This document shows positions 1-7,663 of a stretch of DNA of 38,763 bases, piece after piece. The number at the start of each line of letters is the position of its first letter. The first letter of the stretch is position 1. Location: the NCBI RefSeq assembly GCF_031846245.1, contig NZ_JAVRIC010000031.1:1-38763 (forward strand), given 5' to 3'. The stretch is from Banduia mediterranea. Its GTDB lineage: Bacteria; Pseudomonadota; Gammaproteobacteria; Nevskiales; Nevskiaceae. Below the pieces are notes generated by a model, which was not told where the DNA came from, ran no database searches, and saw only the letters and a list, made by a program, of their open reading frames with translations. Made by a program: the position numbers and the translations under genes.

Positions 1-45
1 ACGAGGCACAACTTCGATCCGGCATCCATGCGACGCCAATTGCGG

Positions 46-81
46 GAAAAAACACGCCGCGCGTAATGACGGACGGCGTGT
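46..81 (-). terminator. Intrinsic terminator after the EF-hand gene
   Basis: Read on the minus strand, an 8-bp perfect stem (ACACGCCG / CGGCGTGT, bases 74-81 and 52-59) encloses a 14-nt loop and runs into six T residues (bases 52-47). It lies about 20 nt past the stop codon of the EF-hand gene, the expected place for its terminator. Confidence 0.75.
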
Positions 82-102
82 CGATGCGACCACGATGCGG
101 AA

Positions 103-366
103 CTACGGCATCCAGTATTCATCCTTGGTGAGCTTGCCGTCGCCGTTGGCATCACGTGTTTCGAAGCGATTGTAGAGCTGCGAACTTGCCGACAATTCCG
201 ACTTTTCGATGGCGCCGTCGCCGTTCTTGTCGAGCGTAGACGTCGAGGTGTTCGCGAAATTCGCGTTCGATTCCGGCGGCCCCATCGTGCCGTACTTTTC
301 CTGTGCGAAAGCGGGGATGGTGGCGACGGTGAACGCCGAGACCAGCAGCATTTTGCGGATATCCAT
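103..366 (-). CDS. Small secreted EF-hand calcium-binding protein
   Basis: An 87-residue protein with an N-terminal signal peptide (about residues 1-21, ending AFA) and two EF-hand loops: DKNGDGAIEKSE (about residues 46-57) and DANGDGKLTKDE (about residues 72-83). Both keep the Asp/Asn/Asp positions, the central Gly and the final Glu needed to hold calcium. It is probably exported and binds Ca2+ in the periplasm or outside the cell; its partner is unknown. The start is supported by a GGGAG ribosome-binding site about 9 nt upstream. Only about 25 bp separate the start codon from a strong terminator-like hairpin, so its transcript must either read through that hairpin or begin in very little space. 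Family assignment is secure, role is not. Confidence 0.88.
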   Translation of the reverse strand: MDIRKMLLVSAFTVATIPAFAQEKYGTMGPPESNANFANTSTSTLDKNGDGAIEKSELSASSQLYNRFETRDANGDGKLTKDEYWMP

Positions 367-390
367 ATCGTGAGTCTCCCGATCGTGAGC

Positions 391-444
391 AAATAAAAAA
401 AGGCACGCCCGGCGAAATCCCTGCGGATTAGCCGATACGTGCCT
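391..444 (-). terminator. Terminator or attenuator hairpin 5' of the EF-hand gene
   Basis: On the minus strand, CGTGCCT (444-438) pairs with AGGCACG (407-401), GCCG (434-431) with CGGC (413-410), and a distal AATCC/GGATT stem (420-416 with 429-425) is capped by a 4-nt loop. This gives about 16 paired bases with two small internal loops. Seven T residues follow, then ATTT. It has the form of an efficient intrinsic terminator. It could end the operon of the aldo/keto reductase and dehydrogenase remnant, end a short RNA, or attenuate the EF-hand gene that starts 25 bp further on. Confidence 0.75.
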
Positions 445-461
445 TCATTGGCTTGGCTTTA

Positions 462-479
462 CGACGCTACGGCGCGTCG
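462..479 (-). other. Perfect small stem-loop in the EF-hand leader
   Basis: A 6-bp perfect stem (CGACGC at 462-467, GCGTCG at 474-479) with a 6-nt loop. It lies between the sigma-54-like promoter and the terminator hairpin, so it would be the 5' hairpin of any RNA started there. Confidence 0.4.
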
Positions 480-493
480 CAATCGGTGGAGCG

Positions 494-509
494 AGCAAAT
501 TTCAAGCCA
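494..509 (-). promoter_or_regulatory. Candidate sigma-54 promoter
   Basis: On the minus strand the sequence TGGCTTGAAATTTGCT matches the -24/-12 consensus TGGCACG-N4-TTGCW except for two bases in the -24 element. The invariant GG and GC are correctly spaced. Predicted transcription would start near 482, about 40 nt before the terminator hairpin. No bacterial enhancer-binding activator gene lies in the window, so this is a pattern match only. Confidence 0.4.
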
Positions 510-688
510 GCAAAAAGTGCGGGCAAATTACCTGCTTGATGGGCTTCCGGGCGGTTTCCGACGGCTTGGGCGCGTCAACGGTCTATTTCGGTGCCGGTAC
601 GCCCACTGGCTGTGCATTGCCGGTTCGCCGGAGCGAGCATCAGGCGGCCTTGCGCGACGCGCCTTTGAAGCAAGGAGCCCAATGGTCA

Positions 689-1234
689 CACGTCCGGCCG
701 CTGCATGCAGCGCCCGCAGGGTTTCGGCAAACGGCAGCGCGATGCCGTTGCGCCGCGCCGCCTCCACCACCCATTCGTGCTGCTGCGTCTGCGTTGTTGT
801 ATCGGCTGGAGGCAGATCCAGGTTCCGCTGGAAGCTGACGAACAGCGATTCGGCGGACAGACCCGAGGCCCGCGCCAAGTGCTCGACTTCACGCACGGTC
901 TCGATTGCGCAGGCACGGACGAACTGTGCGGTGATCTTCGCCAGCATCGCCTGTTCGGGCGCCGTGCCGAGATAGTGGACGCGCGTTGCCAGAACCTCGA
1001 GCGCGGCTTCGGCGCCCCGCAGATCGGCGCGACTGCCCGCGGCGAAGATCTCGAGTAAACCTTCGGCGGCCATCGGCGGACTGGCGATCAGGCTCGCCGC
1101 GACATAGCGCAGGCCAACATCGCTTCGACGGCGCTATGCGACGCATCCCACACCCATACCGCATGGCCAGCCTGTAGCAGGCGCCGCGCGATGGCGGCAC
1201 CCATATCGTCGAGCCCGATCAATCCGACATTCAT
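689..1234 (-). pseudogene. Decayed NAD(P)-dependent 6PGDH/HIBADH-type dehydrogenase
   Basis: The reading frame opens at 1234 with MNVGLIGLDDMGAAIARRLL, a Rossmann start in which GLDDMG takes the place of the usual GxGxxG, and stops after 48 residues (1088). The frame beginning near 1115 carries the middle of the same family: a YVAASLIASPPMAAEG segment, then the region around AMLAKITAQFVRACAIE. It then jumps to a family-like C-terminal helix (AARRNGIALPFAETLRALH). Compared with intact family members of about 290 residues, roughly 75 residues after the Rossmann start and about 40 later are missing, and the first junction also shifts frame. The open frame runs on to 528, but family-like sequence ends near 689. 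It begins 28 bp after the aldo/keto reductase stop, so it was probably the second gene of that operon. It cannot make a functional enzyme. Confidence 0.75.
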
Positions 1235-1262
1235 TTCGACATTCCCTGATGAAGTGTGACGG

Positions 1263-2255
1263 TCAGCCGTTGAGCAATTGCATCATCGTGGCCTGATAGC
1301 GATCGCCGGCCGCTGCACCTGGTGGAAAGATCGCATCGAGTTCGGCGATTTTCGTTTCGGGCAGGTCCAGATCGACAGCCCCGGCGTTCTCGTCGAGATA
1401 GTGCCGACGCTTGGTGCCAGGAATTGGCACCAGACTTTCGTCGCGTGCCAAGACCCAGGCCAGCGCTACCTGCGAGGCCGTGGCACCGAGCTCTTCGGCG
1501 ACGCGCTGCACCGCCGCGACCAGTTCCAGATTGCGGGCGAAGTTCTCGCCCTGGAAACGCGGGCTGTGCTTGCGGTAGTCGTCGTCGCCGAAATCCTCGG
1601 GTGAACCATAGGCGCCACTGAGAAAACCACGACCCAGAGGGCTATAGGGCACGAAGCCGATACCGAGTTCGCGGCAGGTTTCGAACACACCGTTGCCTTC
1701 GGGATCGCGCGTCCACAGCGAATATTCACTCTGTACGGCGGTGATCGGGTGAACGGCGTGCGCGCGCCGGATCGTGGTGGCTGAGGCCTCGGACAGACCG
1801 AGGTAGCGCAGCTTGCCCTGCCGCACCAGCTCGGCCATTGCACCCACCGTGTCCTCGATCGGCACATCAGCGTCGACACGATGCTGGTAGTACAGGTCGA
1901 TATGGTCCGCGCCCAGACGCCGCAGACTGGCGTGTGCGCTGGCAGTCACGTAGTCCGGGTGGCCGTTGATGCCACGCGCCTGCGGATTTTCCGGCTCGCG
2001 CACGATGCCGAACTTGGTGGCCAGGAACACAGAATCGCGACGGCCGGCGATGGCGCGTCCGACCAGTTCCTCGTTGAGATGCGGGCCGTAGGCGTCCGCG
2101 GTGTCTAGGAAGTTGATGCCGATATCCAATGCATGCCGGAGCGTCGCCATCGATTCGACGTCGTCGCGGCCGGAGTAGAAATCGCTCATCCCCATGCAGC
2201 CAAGGCCGATGGCGGAAACGACAGGACCATTCGGCCCAAGGGTACGAAATTTCAT
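1263..2255 (-). CDS. Aldo/keto reductase
   Basis: A 330-residue NADPH-dependent oxidoreductase of the aldo/keto reductase superfamily, a cytoplasmic TIM barrel of normal length. The catalytic tetrad is visible: Asp51 and Tyr56 in FLDTADAYG, Lys81 in FLATKFG and His125 in YYQHRVD. The C-terminal cofactor region is [15 protein letters not shown]. The start is supported by an AAGGAG site 7 nt upstream. The N-terminal [11 protein letters not shown] signature resembles the AKR13/YajO-like branch that reduces small aldehydes and ketones; the real substrate cannot be read from sequence. It lies downstream of a MerR gene on the same strand, with a dyad between them, and upstream of a dehydrogenase remnant, which suggests an aldehyde or electrophile response. 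Confidence 0.93.
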   Translation of the reverse strand: MKFRTLGPNGPVVSAIGLGCMGMSDFYSGRDDVESMATLRHALDIGINFLDTADAYGPHLNEELVGRAIAGRRDSVFLATKFGIVREPENPQARGINGHPDYVTASAHASLRRLGADHIDLYYQHRVDADVPIEDTVGAMAELVRQGKLRYLGLSEASATTIRRAHAVHPITAVQSEYSLWTRDPEGNGVFETCRELGIGFVPYSPLGRGFLSGAYGSPEDFGDDDYRKHSPRFQGENFARNLELVAAVQRVAEELGATASQVALAWVLARDESLVPIPGTKRRHYLDENAGAVDLDLPETKIAELDAIFPPGAAAGDRYQATMMQLLNG

Positions 2256-2439
2256 GGCTTGCTCCTTACGGTGCGGGGCTGACTGAATGCCGGGTTTGGA
2301 TCACTTGGGCGCCAATCGGCCGAGGCGTCGCGGCGTGTGCGAGGACTCGCGTCGAGCTTTTCGGTCTGGCTTCGCTCACCGGGCCCGACGTCACTGTGAA
2401 AAGCGCGTGCCAGACCGGTGCGGATCCGAAGCGCGTGGC

Positions 2440-2460
2440 GCATTGACCGAGGGTCAGTGC
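2440..2460. promoter_or_regulatory. Operator-like dyad between merR and aldo/keto reductase
   Basis: Two 9-bp arms, GCATTGACC and GGTCAGTGC, pair at 8 of 9 positions around a 3-bp centre. It lies about 185 bp upstream of the reductase and 75 bp beyond the end of merR. The size suits a dimeric MerR- or TetR-type regulator. The -35 and -10 boxes around it are not convincing, so the link to the MerR protein is inferred. Confidence 0.4.
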
Positions 2461-2535
2461 GGGCGGTGAACCCGAAATATAAACTTAACGTCAACTGGAG
2501 ATTATGGGCTGGCGGCGATCGCGTCAAGTGCCGGT

Positions 2536-2922
2536 TCAGCGCTGTGCGAGAAATTCGCGAATGCGTTCGATGTTGCCGACGATCTGCTGACGCGTTTCCT
2601 TCAACGAGTGGATGCGGGCGTCGGCTTCGGCGAGATGGGTTTCGAGAATGTCGAGTACGCGACGCTTGCCGCTGACGACGGCCTTCGGGTCGGAGACGAA
2701 GTAGTACGCGGCGACCTCGGCAATCTCGTCCAGCGACAGGCCCAAGCCTTTGAGCGCAGCGATCTTGTCGAGACGCTTGAGGGCGGAATCGTCGTAGTAA
2801 CGGTATGCGGCGCCGCGGCGCGGCATGGGTTCAAGCAGACCCAGTTGTTCGTAGTAACGGATCGTGCGCTGGCTGAGGCCACTTCGCTCCGCCAGTTCGC
2901 CGATGCGCATGCGTGTGTTCAT
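2536..2922 (-). CDS. MerR-family transcriptional regulator
   Basis: A one-component DNA-binding regulator. From Met at 2922 it is 128 residues: a winged helix-turn-helix at the N-terminus (MRIGELAERSGLSQRTIRYYEQLGLL), then RRGAAYRYYDDSALKRL, the YY/aromatic turn typical of MerR proteins, then a long dimerisation helix with an AEADARIHSLKETRQQI coiled coil. The open frame extends to a start at 2967, but the extra 15 residues (MRKRRQTVPRAILAC) precede the family start and are probably not translated. Neither start has a clear ribosome-binding site. The effector region lacks the paired Cys of metal-sensing MerR proteins. The adjacent aldo/keto reductase is the likely target. Confidence 0.88.
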   Translation of the reverse strand: MNTRMRIGELAERSGLSQRTIRYYEQLGLLEPMPRRGAAYRYYDDSALKRLDKIAALKGLGLSLDEIAEVAAYYFVSDPKAVVSGKRRVLDILETHLAEADARIHSLKETRQQIVGNIERIREFLAQR

Positions 2923-3194
2923 GCAAGCAAGGATAGCTCGCGGCACGGTCTGGCGTCGCTTTCGCACGCGTTTCGAACCCGGGGTTTTCCCGAGGATGTC
3001 CTGCGACCACTGCCATACTGATCAACCGCTTACGGACTTGGACCCGATGCGGGTGGGCATTTTCTCCGTGACCCAGGGTATTCCCTAGCTTGCGCACGGG
3101 CCACGCTGCGATCCGCAATACGGAGCATGTGCTGGGCGCCGGTGTCGGCGTGCCATTGCCCTTCCAATAATCAAGTAATCAAGCGGAGTCAAAA

Positions 3195-5264
3195 ATGACA
3201 GGGATCTCATCGCACGCGGGACGCGTGTTCGGTGTCATGTTTCTCGTAGTTCTGGGTTGGTGTCTGATGCCGGCGGCGCATGCTGCGGCGGATGGTCCGC
3301 AGCAACGCATCATCGTCAAGTTCAACAGCAAATTGAGACTGGAGCCTGACAATGAACGAGCCGTTCCAGCCGCGCTGACGCTGGCTGCGGCCAACTACGG
3401 GGTGAGTTTGCGGCCGCTGCGCGAGATCGCGACCGGCGCTCAGGTGCTGGCGCTGATCGGCCAGCGAGTCGACGACCAGGCGATGGCCCGCCTGGCCGCC
3501 GCGCTGGCGCGCCTGCCGGGCGTGGCCTACGCCGAGCAGGACCGTCTGATGCATCCGCTGATGACGCCCAATGATTCGCGTTATTCCGAGCAATGGAGTC
3601 TCTATGGCGCCTCCGGCGGAGGCATGAACGTGGAGCCGGCCTGGGACACCACGGCCGGCTCCGGGGTGGTGGTGGCGGTGATCGACACCGGCTACCGCCC
3701 GCACGCTGACCTGGCCGCCAATATCGTTGGCGGCTACGATTTCATCAGTGACACCTCGGTTTCAAATGACGGTGACGGCCGCGATTCGGATGCCAAGGAT
3801 CCTGGTGACTGGACCACAGCCGGCGAGTGCGGCGCCGGCAGCGGCGCCTATGACAGCAGTTGGCACGGCACGCACGTATCCGGGACGATCGCCGCGGTCA
3901 CCAACAACAGTACCGGCGTCGCCGGTATCGCCTACCAAGCCAAGGTGTTGCCGCTACGCGTGCTCGGCACCTGCGGTGGCTATACCTCGGATATCGCCGA
4001 CGCCATCATCTGGGCCTCGGGCGGCAGCGTTTCAGGCGTGCCGTCCAACGCTTACCCCGCGCAGGTCATCAACATGTCGCTCGGCGGCGGCGGCTCCTGC
4101 GGTTCCACCACGCAGTCGGCGATCAACACGGCGCGTGCCAATGGCACCACCGTGATCGTGGCGGCCGGCAATGAGAACACCAATGCCAGCAACAGCAGCC
4201 CCGCCAATTGCAGCGGCGTGGTCGCTGTGGCGGCGGTCGGCCCGAGCGGTGGGCGCGCGTATTATTCCAATTACGGCAGCATCGTCGACATCGCCGCCCC
4301 TGGGGGCGATATGAGTTCCAGCAGCGCCGACGGCATTCTGTCGACGCTCAATAGCGGCACCACCACACCGGGCAGCGATGCCTACGCCTACTATCAGGGC
4401 ACCTCGATGGCGACGCCGCATGTCGCCGGTCTGGCCGCGCTGCTCTACGCGGTGGACCCGACGATCACGCCGACCGAGGTCGAGTCGACGCTGAGCTCCA
4501 CGGCACGCGCCTTTCCGGCCACCTGCTCAAGCTGCGGCGTCGGCATCATCGACGCGGCGGCGGCAGTCGCGGCAGCTTCGGGCGGCGGTGGCGGCGAGGA
4601 TCCGCCACCGACCGGCAGCGAACTGGAGAACGGCGTACCGGTGAGCGGGCTGGCCGGCGCCAGCGGCGAGACCCAGACGTTCACGATCGATATCCCGTCC
4701 GGCGCCAGCAATTTGGTGGTCGCGATCAGCGGCGGCAGCGGCGATGCCGATCTCTACGTCCGCTATGGTTCGGCGCCGACCAGCTCCAGCTACGATTGCC
4801 GGCCCTATCTGAACGGCAACAACGAAAGCTGCAGCTTCGGCAGCCCCGCCGCCGGGACGTGGTATGCCTCGGTCGTCGGCTACAGCAGCTACTCCGGCCT
4901 GAACTTGGAGGCCAGCTGGACGCTTGGTGGCGGCGGTGGCGGCAGCGGCGCCTGCGACGCCGGTTATACCGAATACAGCGGCAGCCTCTCCGGTAGCGGC
5001 AGTTCGGCCTATGCGCCGGACACTTCCGGTGTTTATGCCGCCAGCGGCACGTTCCTGGCTGCGCTGTCAGGCCCGTCCTCGGCCGATTTCGACCTCTACC
5101 TGCAGCAGAAGCGCAGCAACGGTTCCTGGCGCAACGTGGCAAGTTCGCTGGGCTACACCTCCAGCGAGGCGATCGACACCAGTCAGTCCTCGGGAACCTA
5201 TCGCTGGCGTGTCTATAGTTACAGCGGCTCGGGTAGCTACACCCTGTGCGCATCCATGCCCTGA
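3195..5264 (+). CDS. Secreted S8 subtilisin-like serine protease with PPC domains
   Basis: A 689-residue pre-pro-enzyme. Signal peptide about residues 1-31 (ending AHAAA); inhibitor-like propeptide about 38-118; catalytic domain about 145-460. The triad is Asp164 (VIDTG), His224 (WHGTHVSG) and Ser404 (GTSMATPHVAG), with oxyanion Asn326 (AAGNEN). A glycine linker (463-468) leads to a pre-peptidase C-terminal (PPC) domain (about 477-577, with DADLYVRYG). A second Gly/Ser linker leads to another PPC-like beta domain (about 587-689, with DFDLYLQ). PPC domains usually help secretion or substrate binding and are often removed in mature enzymes. Paired Cys in the catalytic and PPC domains fit an extracellular protein. 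A GGAG site lies 8 nt before the ATG. It probably degrades extracellular protein. Confidence 0.96.
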   Translation: MTGISSHAGRVFGVMFLVVLGWCLMPAAHAAADGPQQRIIVKFNSKLRLEPDNERAVPAALTLAAANYGVSLRPLREIATGAQVLALIGQRVDDQAMARLAAALARLPGVAYAEQDRLMHPLMTPNDSRYSEQWSLYGASGGGMNVEPAWDTTAGSGVVVAVIDTGYRPHADLAANIVGGYDFISDTSVSNDGDGRDSDAKDPGDWTTAGECGAGSGAYDSSWHGTHVSGTIAAVTNNSTGVAGIAYQAKVLPLRVLGTCGGYTSDIADAIIWASGGSVSGVPSNAYPAQVINMSLGGGGSCGSTTQSAINTARANGTTVIVAAGNENTNASNSSPANCSGVVAVAAVGPSGGRAYYSNYGSIVDIAAPGGDMSSSSADGILSTLNSGTTTPGSDAYAYYQGTSMATPHVAGLAALLYAVDPTITPTEVESTLSSTARAFPATCSSCGVGIIDAAAAVAAASGGGGGEDPPPTGSELENGVPVSGLAGASGETQTFTIDIPSGASNLVVAISGGSGDADLYVRYGSAPTSSSYDCRPYLNGNNESCSFGSPAAGTWYASVVGYSSYSGLNLEASWTLGGGGGGSGACDAGYTEYSGSLSGSGSSAYAPDTSGVYAASGTFLAALSGPSSADFDLYLQQKRSNGSWRNVASSLGYTSSEAIDTSQSSGTYRWRVYSYSGSGSYTLCASMP

Positions 5265-5309
5265 GCCGGACACGAGCCTGGGCCTAGCGGCCCACGGCCA
5301 ATGCAAGCG

Positions 5310-5344
5310 ACAACAAGGGCCGGCTTCATGCCGGCCCTTGTTGT
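5310..5344 (+). terminator. Strong intrinsic terminator between convergent protease genes
   Basis: A 15-bp perfect stem with a 5-nt TTCAT loop (arms 5310-5324 and 5330-5344), followed by a T-rich tail (TTGTTGTTC spans the 3' arm end and tail). It lies 45 nt after the S8 protease stop. The arm ends are A/T-rich on both sides, so it may also stop transcripts coming from the M43 gene on the other strand. Confidence 0.85.
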
Positions 5345-5451
5345 TCTCGTCAGGGGCGATGAGCGTCGCATCCGACGTCGACAGCGTCATTCCGGGCAGG
5401 CCGCTGGCTCGATCCGGAATTCACGCGGCCTGCGGTGGCCGTACATGGATT

Positions 5452-5477
5452 CCGGATTCCCGCTGCGCGGGTTCCGG
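5452..5477. repeat. REP-like hairpin
   Basis: CCGGA (5452-5456) and CCCGC (5459-5463) pair with GCGGG (5467-5471) and TCCGG (5473-5477) around a 3-nt loop, with a small internal loop. The GATTCCCGC...GCGGG core resembles common proteobacterial intergenic REP-like palindromes. No T-tract follows, so it is not a classical terminator. It lies in the gap downstream of the M43 gene. Confidence 0.4.
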
Positions 5478-5537
5478 TCTAGACGTGGTGGCTTCCGTCA
5501 GCCCCGGGTCAGTCCGTCGCCGGGTTTGGAACGCCGC

Positions 5538-6410
5538 TCAGGGTTCCCGGAACATGGCGTGGACCGTGTCCATGCGCGAGCCCTGGTCCGCCGTGAACGT
5601 GTCCATGCAGGCGTCGTCGACGTAATCCATGAAATTGGTGACTGGATCGTCGCCCGGGTAGGCCAGGCAGGAATTGCGGCCGATCGGGCAGCCATAGGCC
5701 GGCGAGCGTTCGGCCGGCGTATCGCCGACGCGGTCGTTTGGCACGGCGCAGCCACCCTGGAAGGTGTGGTAGAGCCCAATCCAGTGACCGATCTCGTGCG
5801 TGCCGGTGTCGCCCAGATCGTAGGGGACGGCGCTGCCGCCCGGCAGCGAGGAATACAGCACGACAACCCCATCCATTTCCGGTGATGAGCTGTAGTTCCA
5901 GGGGAAGGTGGCCCAGCCGAGCAGGCCCCCACCGGGATTGGCGGTATAGAGATTGAGCGCGTCCGGTCCGCCGGCGTGCAAGGCGCTCTTGGCGGCGGCT
6001 TCGGCCGAACTGCCGGGTGACATGCCGTACCAGACGACATTGGTGGTGCGGTCAACGGCCGCCAGCGTGAACACGAACGGGGTGCCGGCGTAGGCGTCGT
6101 TGAGCACCGAGATCTGCGTGTCGATCATCGATTGCGGCACATTGCCCTGCGCGAGCGTGCTGCCGCTGTTGATGACGTGCACGTAAACCGGCACCGTGAC
6201 CGAGCCGGGGACACGCATGCCGACCTGGCTGCGCGCGCCGCGTTTGGCCAGGAATTTGTCGATCCGGCTGTCGATCACGGAAATTTCAGCCTCGCTGGGC
6301 ATCAGCGTGGAACAGCGCTTGCTCAGAAACTGCTGGCTGTCGCTGGCGGCGACGGCCGGCAATACAGTCAGCGCGAGCATCATGCCCGCGCAGGCGGCAC
6401 GCGTCTTCAT
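5538..6410 (-). CDS. Secreted M43 (pappalysin/cytophagalysin-type) zinc metalloprotease
   Basis: A 290-residue secreted zinc endopeptidase. Signal peptide about residues 1-22 (ending AVAAS). The extended zinc motif HEIGHWIGLYH gives ligands His205, His209 and His215 with catalytic Glu206; the Met-turn is NFMDYVDD around Met261. This HEXXHxxGxxH plus Met-turn arrangement marks metzincins, and the Cys-rich stretch between the two motifs is typical of M43. Length fits compact bacterial members that have only a short pro-segment and the catalytic domain. A GGGGAG site lies about 7 nt upstream of the start. It converges on the S8 protease gene, so both may supply extracellular proteolysis. Confidence 0.93.
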   Translation of the reverse strand: MKTRAACAGMMLALTVLPAVAASDSQQFLSKRCSTLMPSEAEISVIDSRIDKFLAKRGARSQVGMRVPGSVTVPVYVHVINSGSTLAQGNVPQSMIDTQISVLNDAYAGTPFVFTLAAVDRTTNVVWYGMSPGSSAEAAAKSALHAGGPDALNLYTANPGGGLLGWATFPWNYSSSPEMDGVVVLYSSLPGGSAVPYDLGDTGTHEIGHWIGLYHTFQGGCAVPNDRVGDTPAERSPAYGCPIGRNSCLAYPGDDPVTNFMDYVDDACMDTFTADQGSRMDTVHAMFREP

Positions 6411-6494
6411 TCTTGCTCCCCATTCGGACGGGCGTCGTGCCCGAAGGCCGATATCGCACGCAAACTTCGGGCCGCGAGCCCCGTGCCGGGAGGC

Positions 6495-7061
6495 TTATTT
6501 GAAGTAGGTTTCCAACAGCTGGCTCACGTCCTGGTAGTCCGCTTCAAGGCGTTGTCGCTGTCGGCCCGCCAGCTCCTGGCCGGCTGGATCGGCGGCACGC
6601 GTTTCCAGTGCCGCAAGAATATGGCGGGACTGGTTCAGCACGTCCGCCATCGCGATCAGGTAGAGCACTTCGAACGGGGTGCCACTGCGCCTCAGCAGAT
6701 CCTTGCTGATCGCCTTGGCCGTCAGTTCGCGGCGCTGCTGTTCGACTTCAGGCAGCCCGGCGTGTTCCAGGTCGATCTGCGGGTGTGACGCGGCGTATTG
6801 ATCCAGTTCTTCCAGCATGGTGCCGGCGTCGTTGCCGACACGTGTCAGCAACTCGTCCAGCGGGTCGGACTCGAACTTGACGTAGCTCAGCAGCGGCAGG
6901 CGCTTGGCCAGGGTCAGGGTTTCATGGAGCAGGGCATAGCCTTGCGAGCGTTCGCGTTCGGCGTCGCTCGCGGCCGCCGGATCGGCCGCTCCCACCGGTC
7001 CCGCCATTGCAAGCAACAATAGTAGTGTCGCTGACATGCCGCGTCTCGCGATCGCATTCAT
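6495..7061 (-). CDS. Secreted or periplasmic protein of unknown function
   Basis: A 188-residue protein I do not recognise. A clear signal peptide (about residues 1-25, hydrophobic core LLLLLAMAGPVGAA) precedes a mostly helical, charged mature region with no transmembrane segment and no Cys. Long amphipathic helices (residues 35-115 and 135-187) end in ETYFK. An AAGGACGG site precedes the start. It lies 84 bp upstream of the M43 protease on the same strand and about 80 bp after the phosphoesterase, so co-transcription with either is possible. A role in protease export or folding would be speculation. Confidence 0.75.
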   Translation of the reverse strand: MNAIARRGMSATLLLLLAMAGPVGAADPAAASDAERERSQGYALLHETLTLAKRLPLLSYVKFESDPLDELLTRVGNDAGTMLEELDQYAASHPQIDLEHAGLPEVEQQRRELTAKAISKDLLRRSGTPFEVLYLIAMADVLNQSRHILAALETRAADPAGQELAGRQRQRLEADYQDVSQLLETYFK

Positions 7062-7144
7062 CTCGCACCGTCCTTATGTTTCGACGAAATTCCTCTACGG
7101 AGTCTCGGCCGGGGCGGGTTGCCCGGCGATGAACCGGCACCGAA

Positions 7145-7663
7145 TCAACCCCGGCGCAGCCCTGTTTCGGTGCCGGTGATCCAGGCAGGCACCGGCACGC
7201 CGCCGCGCGCGGTGCTGGTGGCGAGCGCCGTTGCCATGGCCTCCGGTGCCCATGGCGTCGACAGCGAGGACGCGAGTTCCGTCGCCATGGCTGGCGTGAT
7301 TCCGCCATAGATCAGGCTCAGATGGGGTTTGAATGCTGGATTGGGTACACCGAAGCGGGCTGCGGCCAGACGCCGCGCCTCGCACAGGGCGGGCGTGTCG
7401 ACCACGTCCAGCACCAGGGTGCGGAAGTACTCGTCATAGCCGTGAAGCCCCGTGGGTTCCAGCAACAGCGGCGGCAAGCGCGGGGCGAGTTCGCGCGTAC
7501 CGATCTCGGCGTCGGCCTCGTCGATCGGGCCGATGCCGCCCAGCAGCGTCAGATGCGCACGAAACCGGGGCGTACCAAAGCGGGCGCACAGTGTATCGAT
7601 GCGGGATTGCAGCCAGGCAGCCAATGCGGTGTCTGGAAACAGCCACAGCGAGCCTTCGAACAT
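7145..7663 (-). CDS. 2H phosphoesterase (cyclic phosphodiesterase-like)
   Basis: A 172-residue cytoplasmic protein of the 2H phosphoesterase superfamily. The two catalytic H-x-T/S motifs are HLTL (His37, Thr39) and HLSL (His114, Ser116), about 77 residues apart as expected. The HLSLIYGG segment resembles plant and yeast cyclic phosphodiesterase. Such enzymes open 2',3'-cyclic phosphates or ADP-ribose 1'',2''-cyclic phosphate; the actual substrate is unknown. I chose the ATG at 7663 because it overlaps the stop of the S9 peptidase by one base (TGATG) and the family begins there with FEGSLWLFP. A longer frame to 7837 only reads antisense-like sequence inside the peptidase gene. Confidence 0.87.
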   Translation of the reverse strand: MFEGSLWLFPDTALAAWLQSRIDTLCARFGTPRFRAHLTLLGGIGPIDEADAEIGTRELAPRLPPLLLEPTGLHGYDEYFRTLVLDVVDTPALCEARRLAAARFGVPNPAFKPHLSLIYGGITPAMATELASSLSTPWAPEAMATALATSTARGGVPVPAWITGTETGLRRG

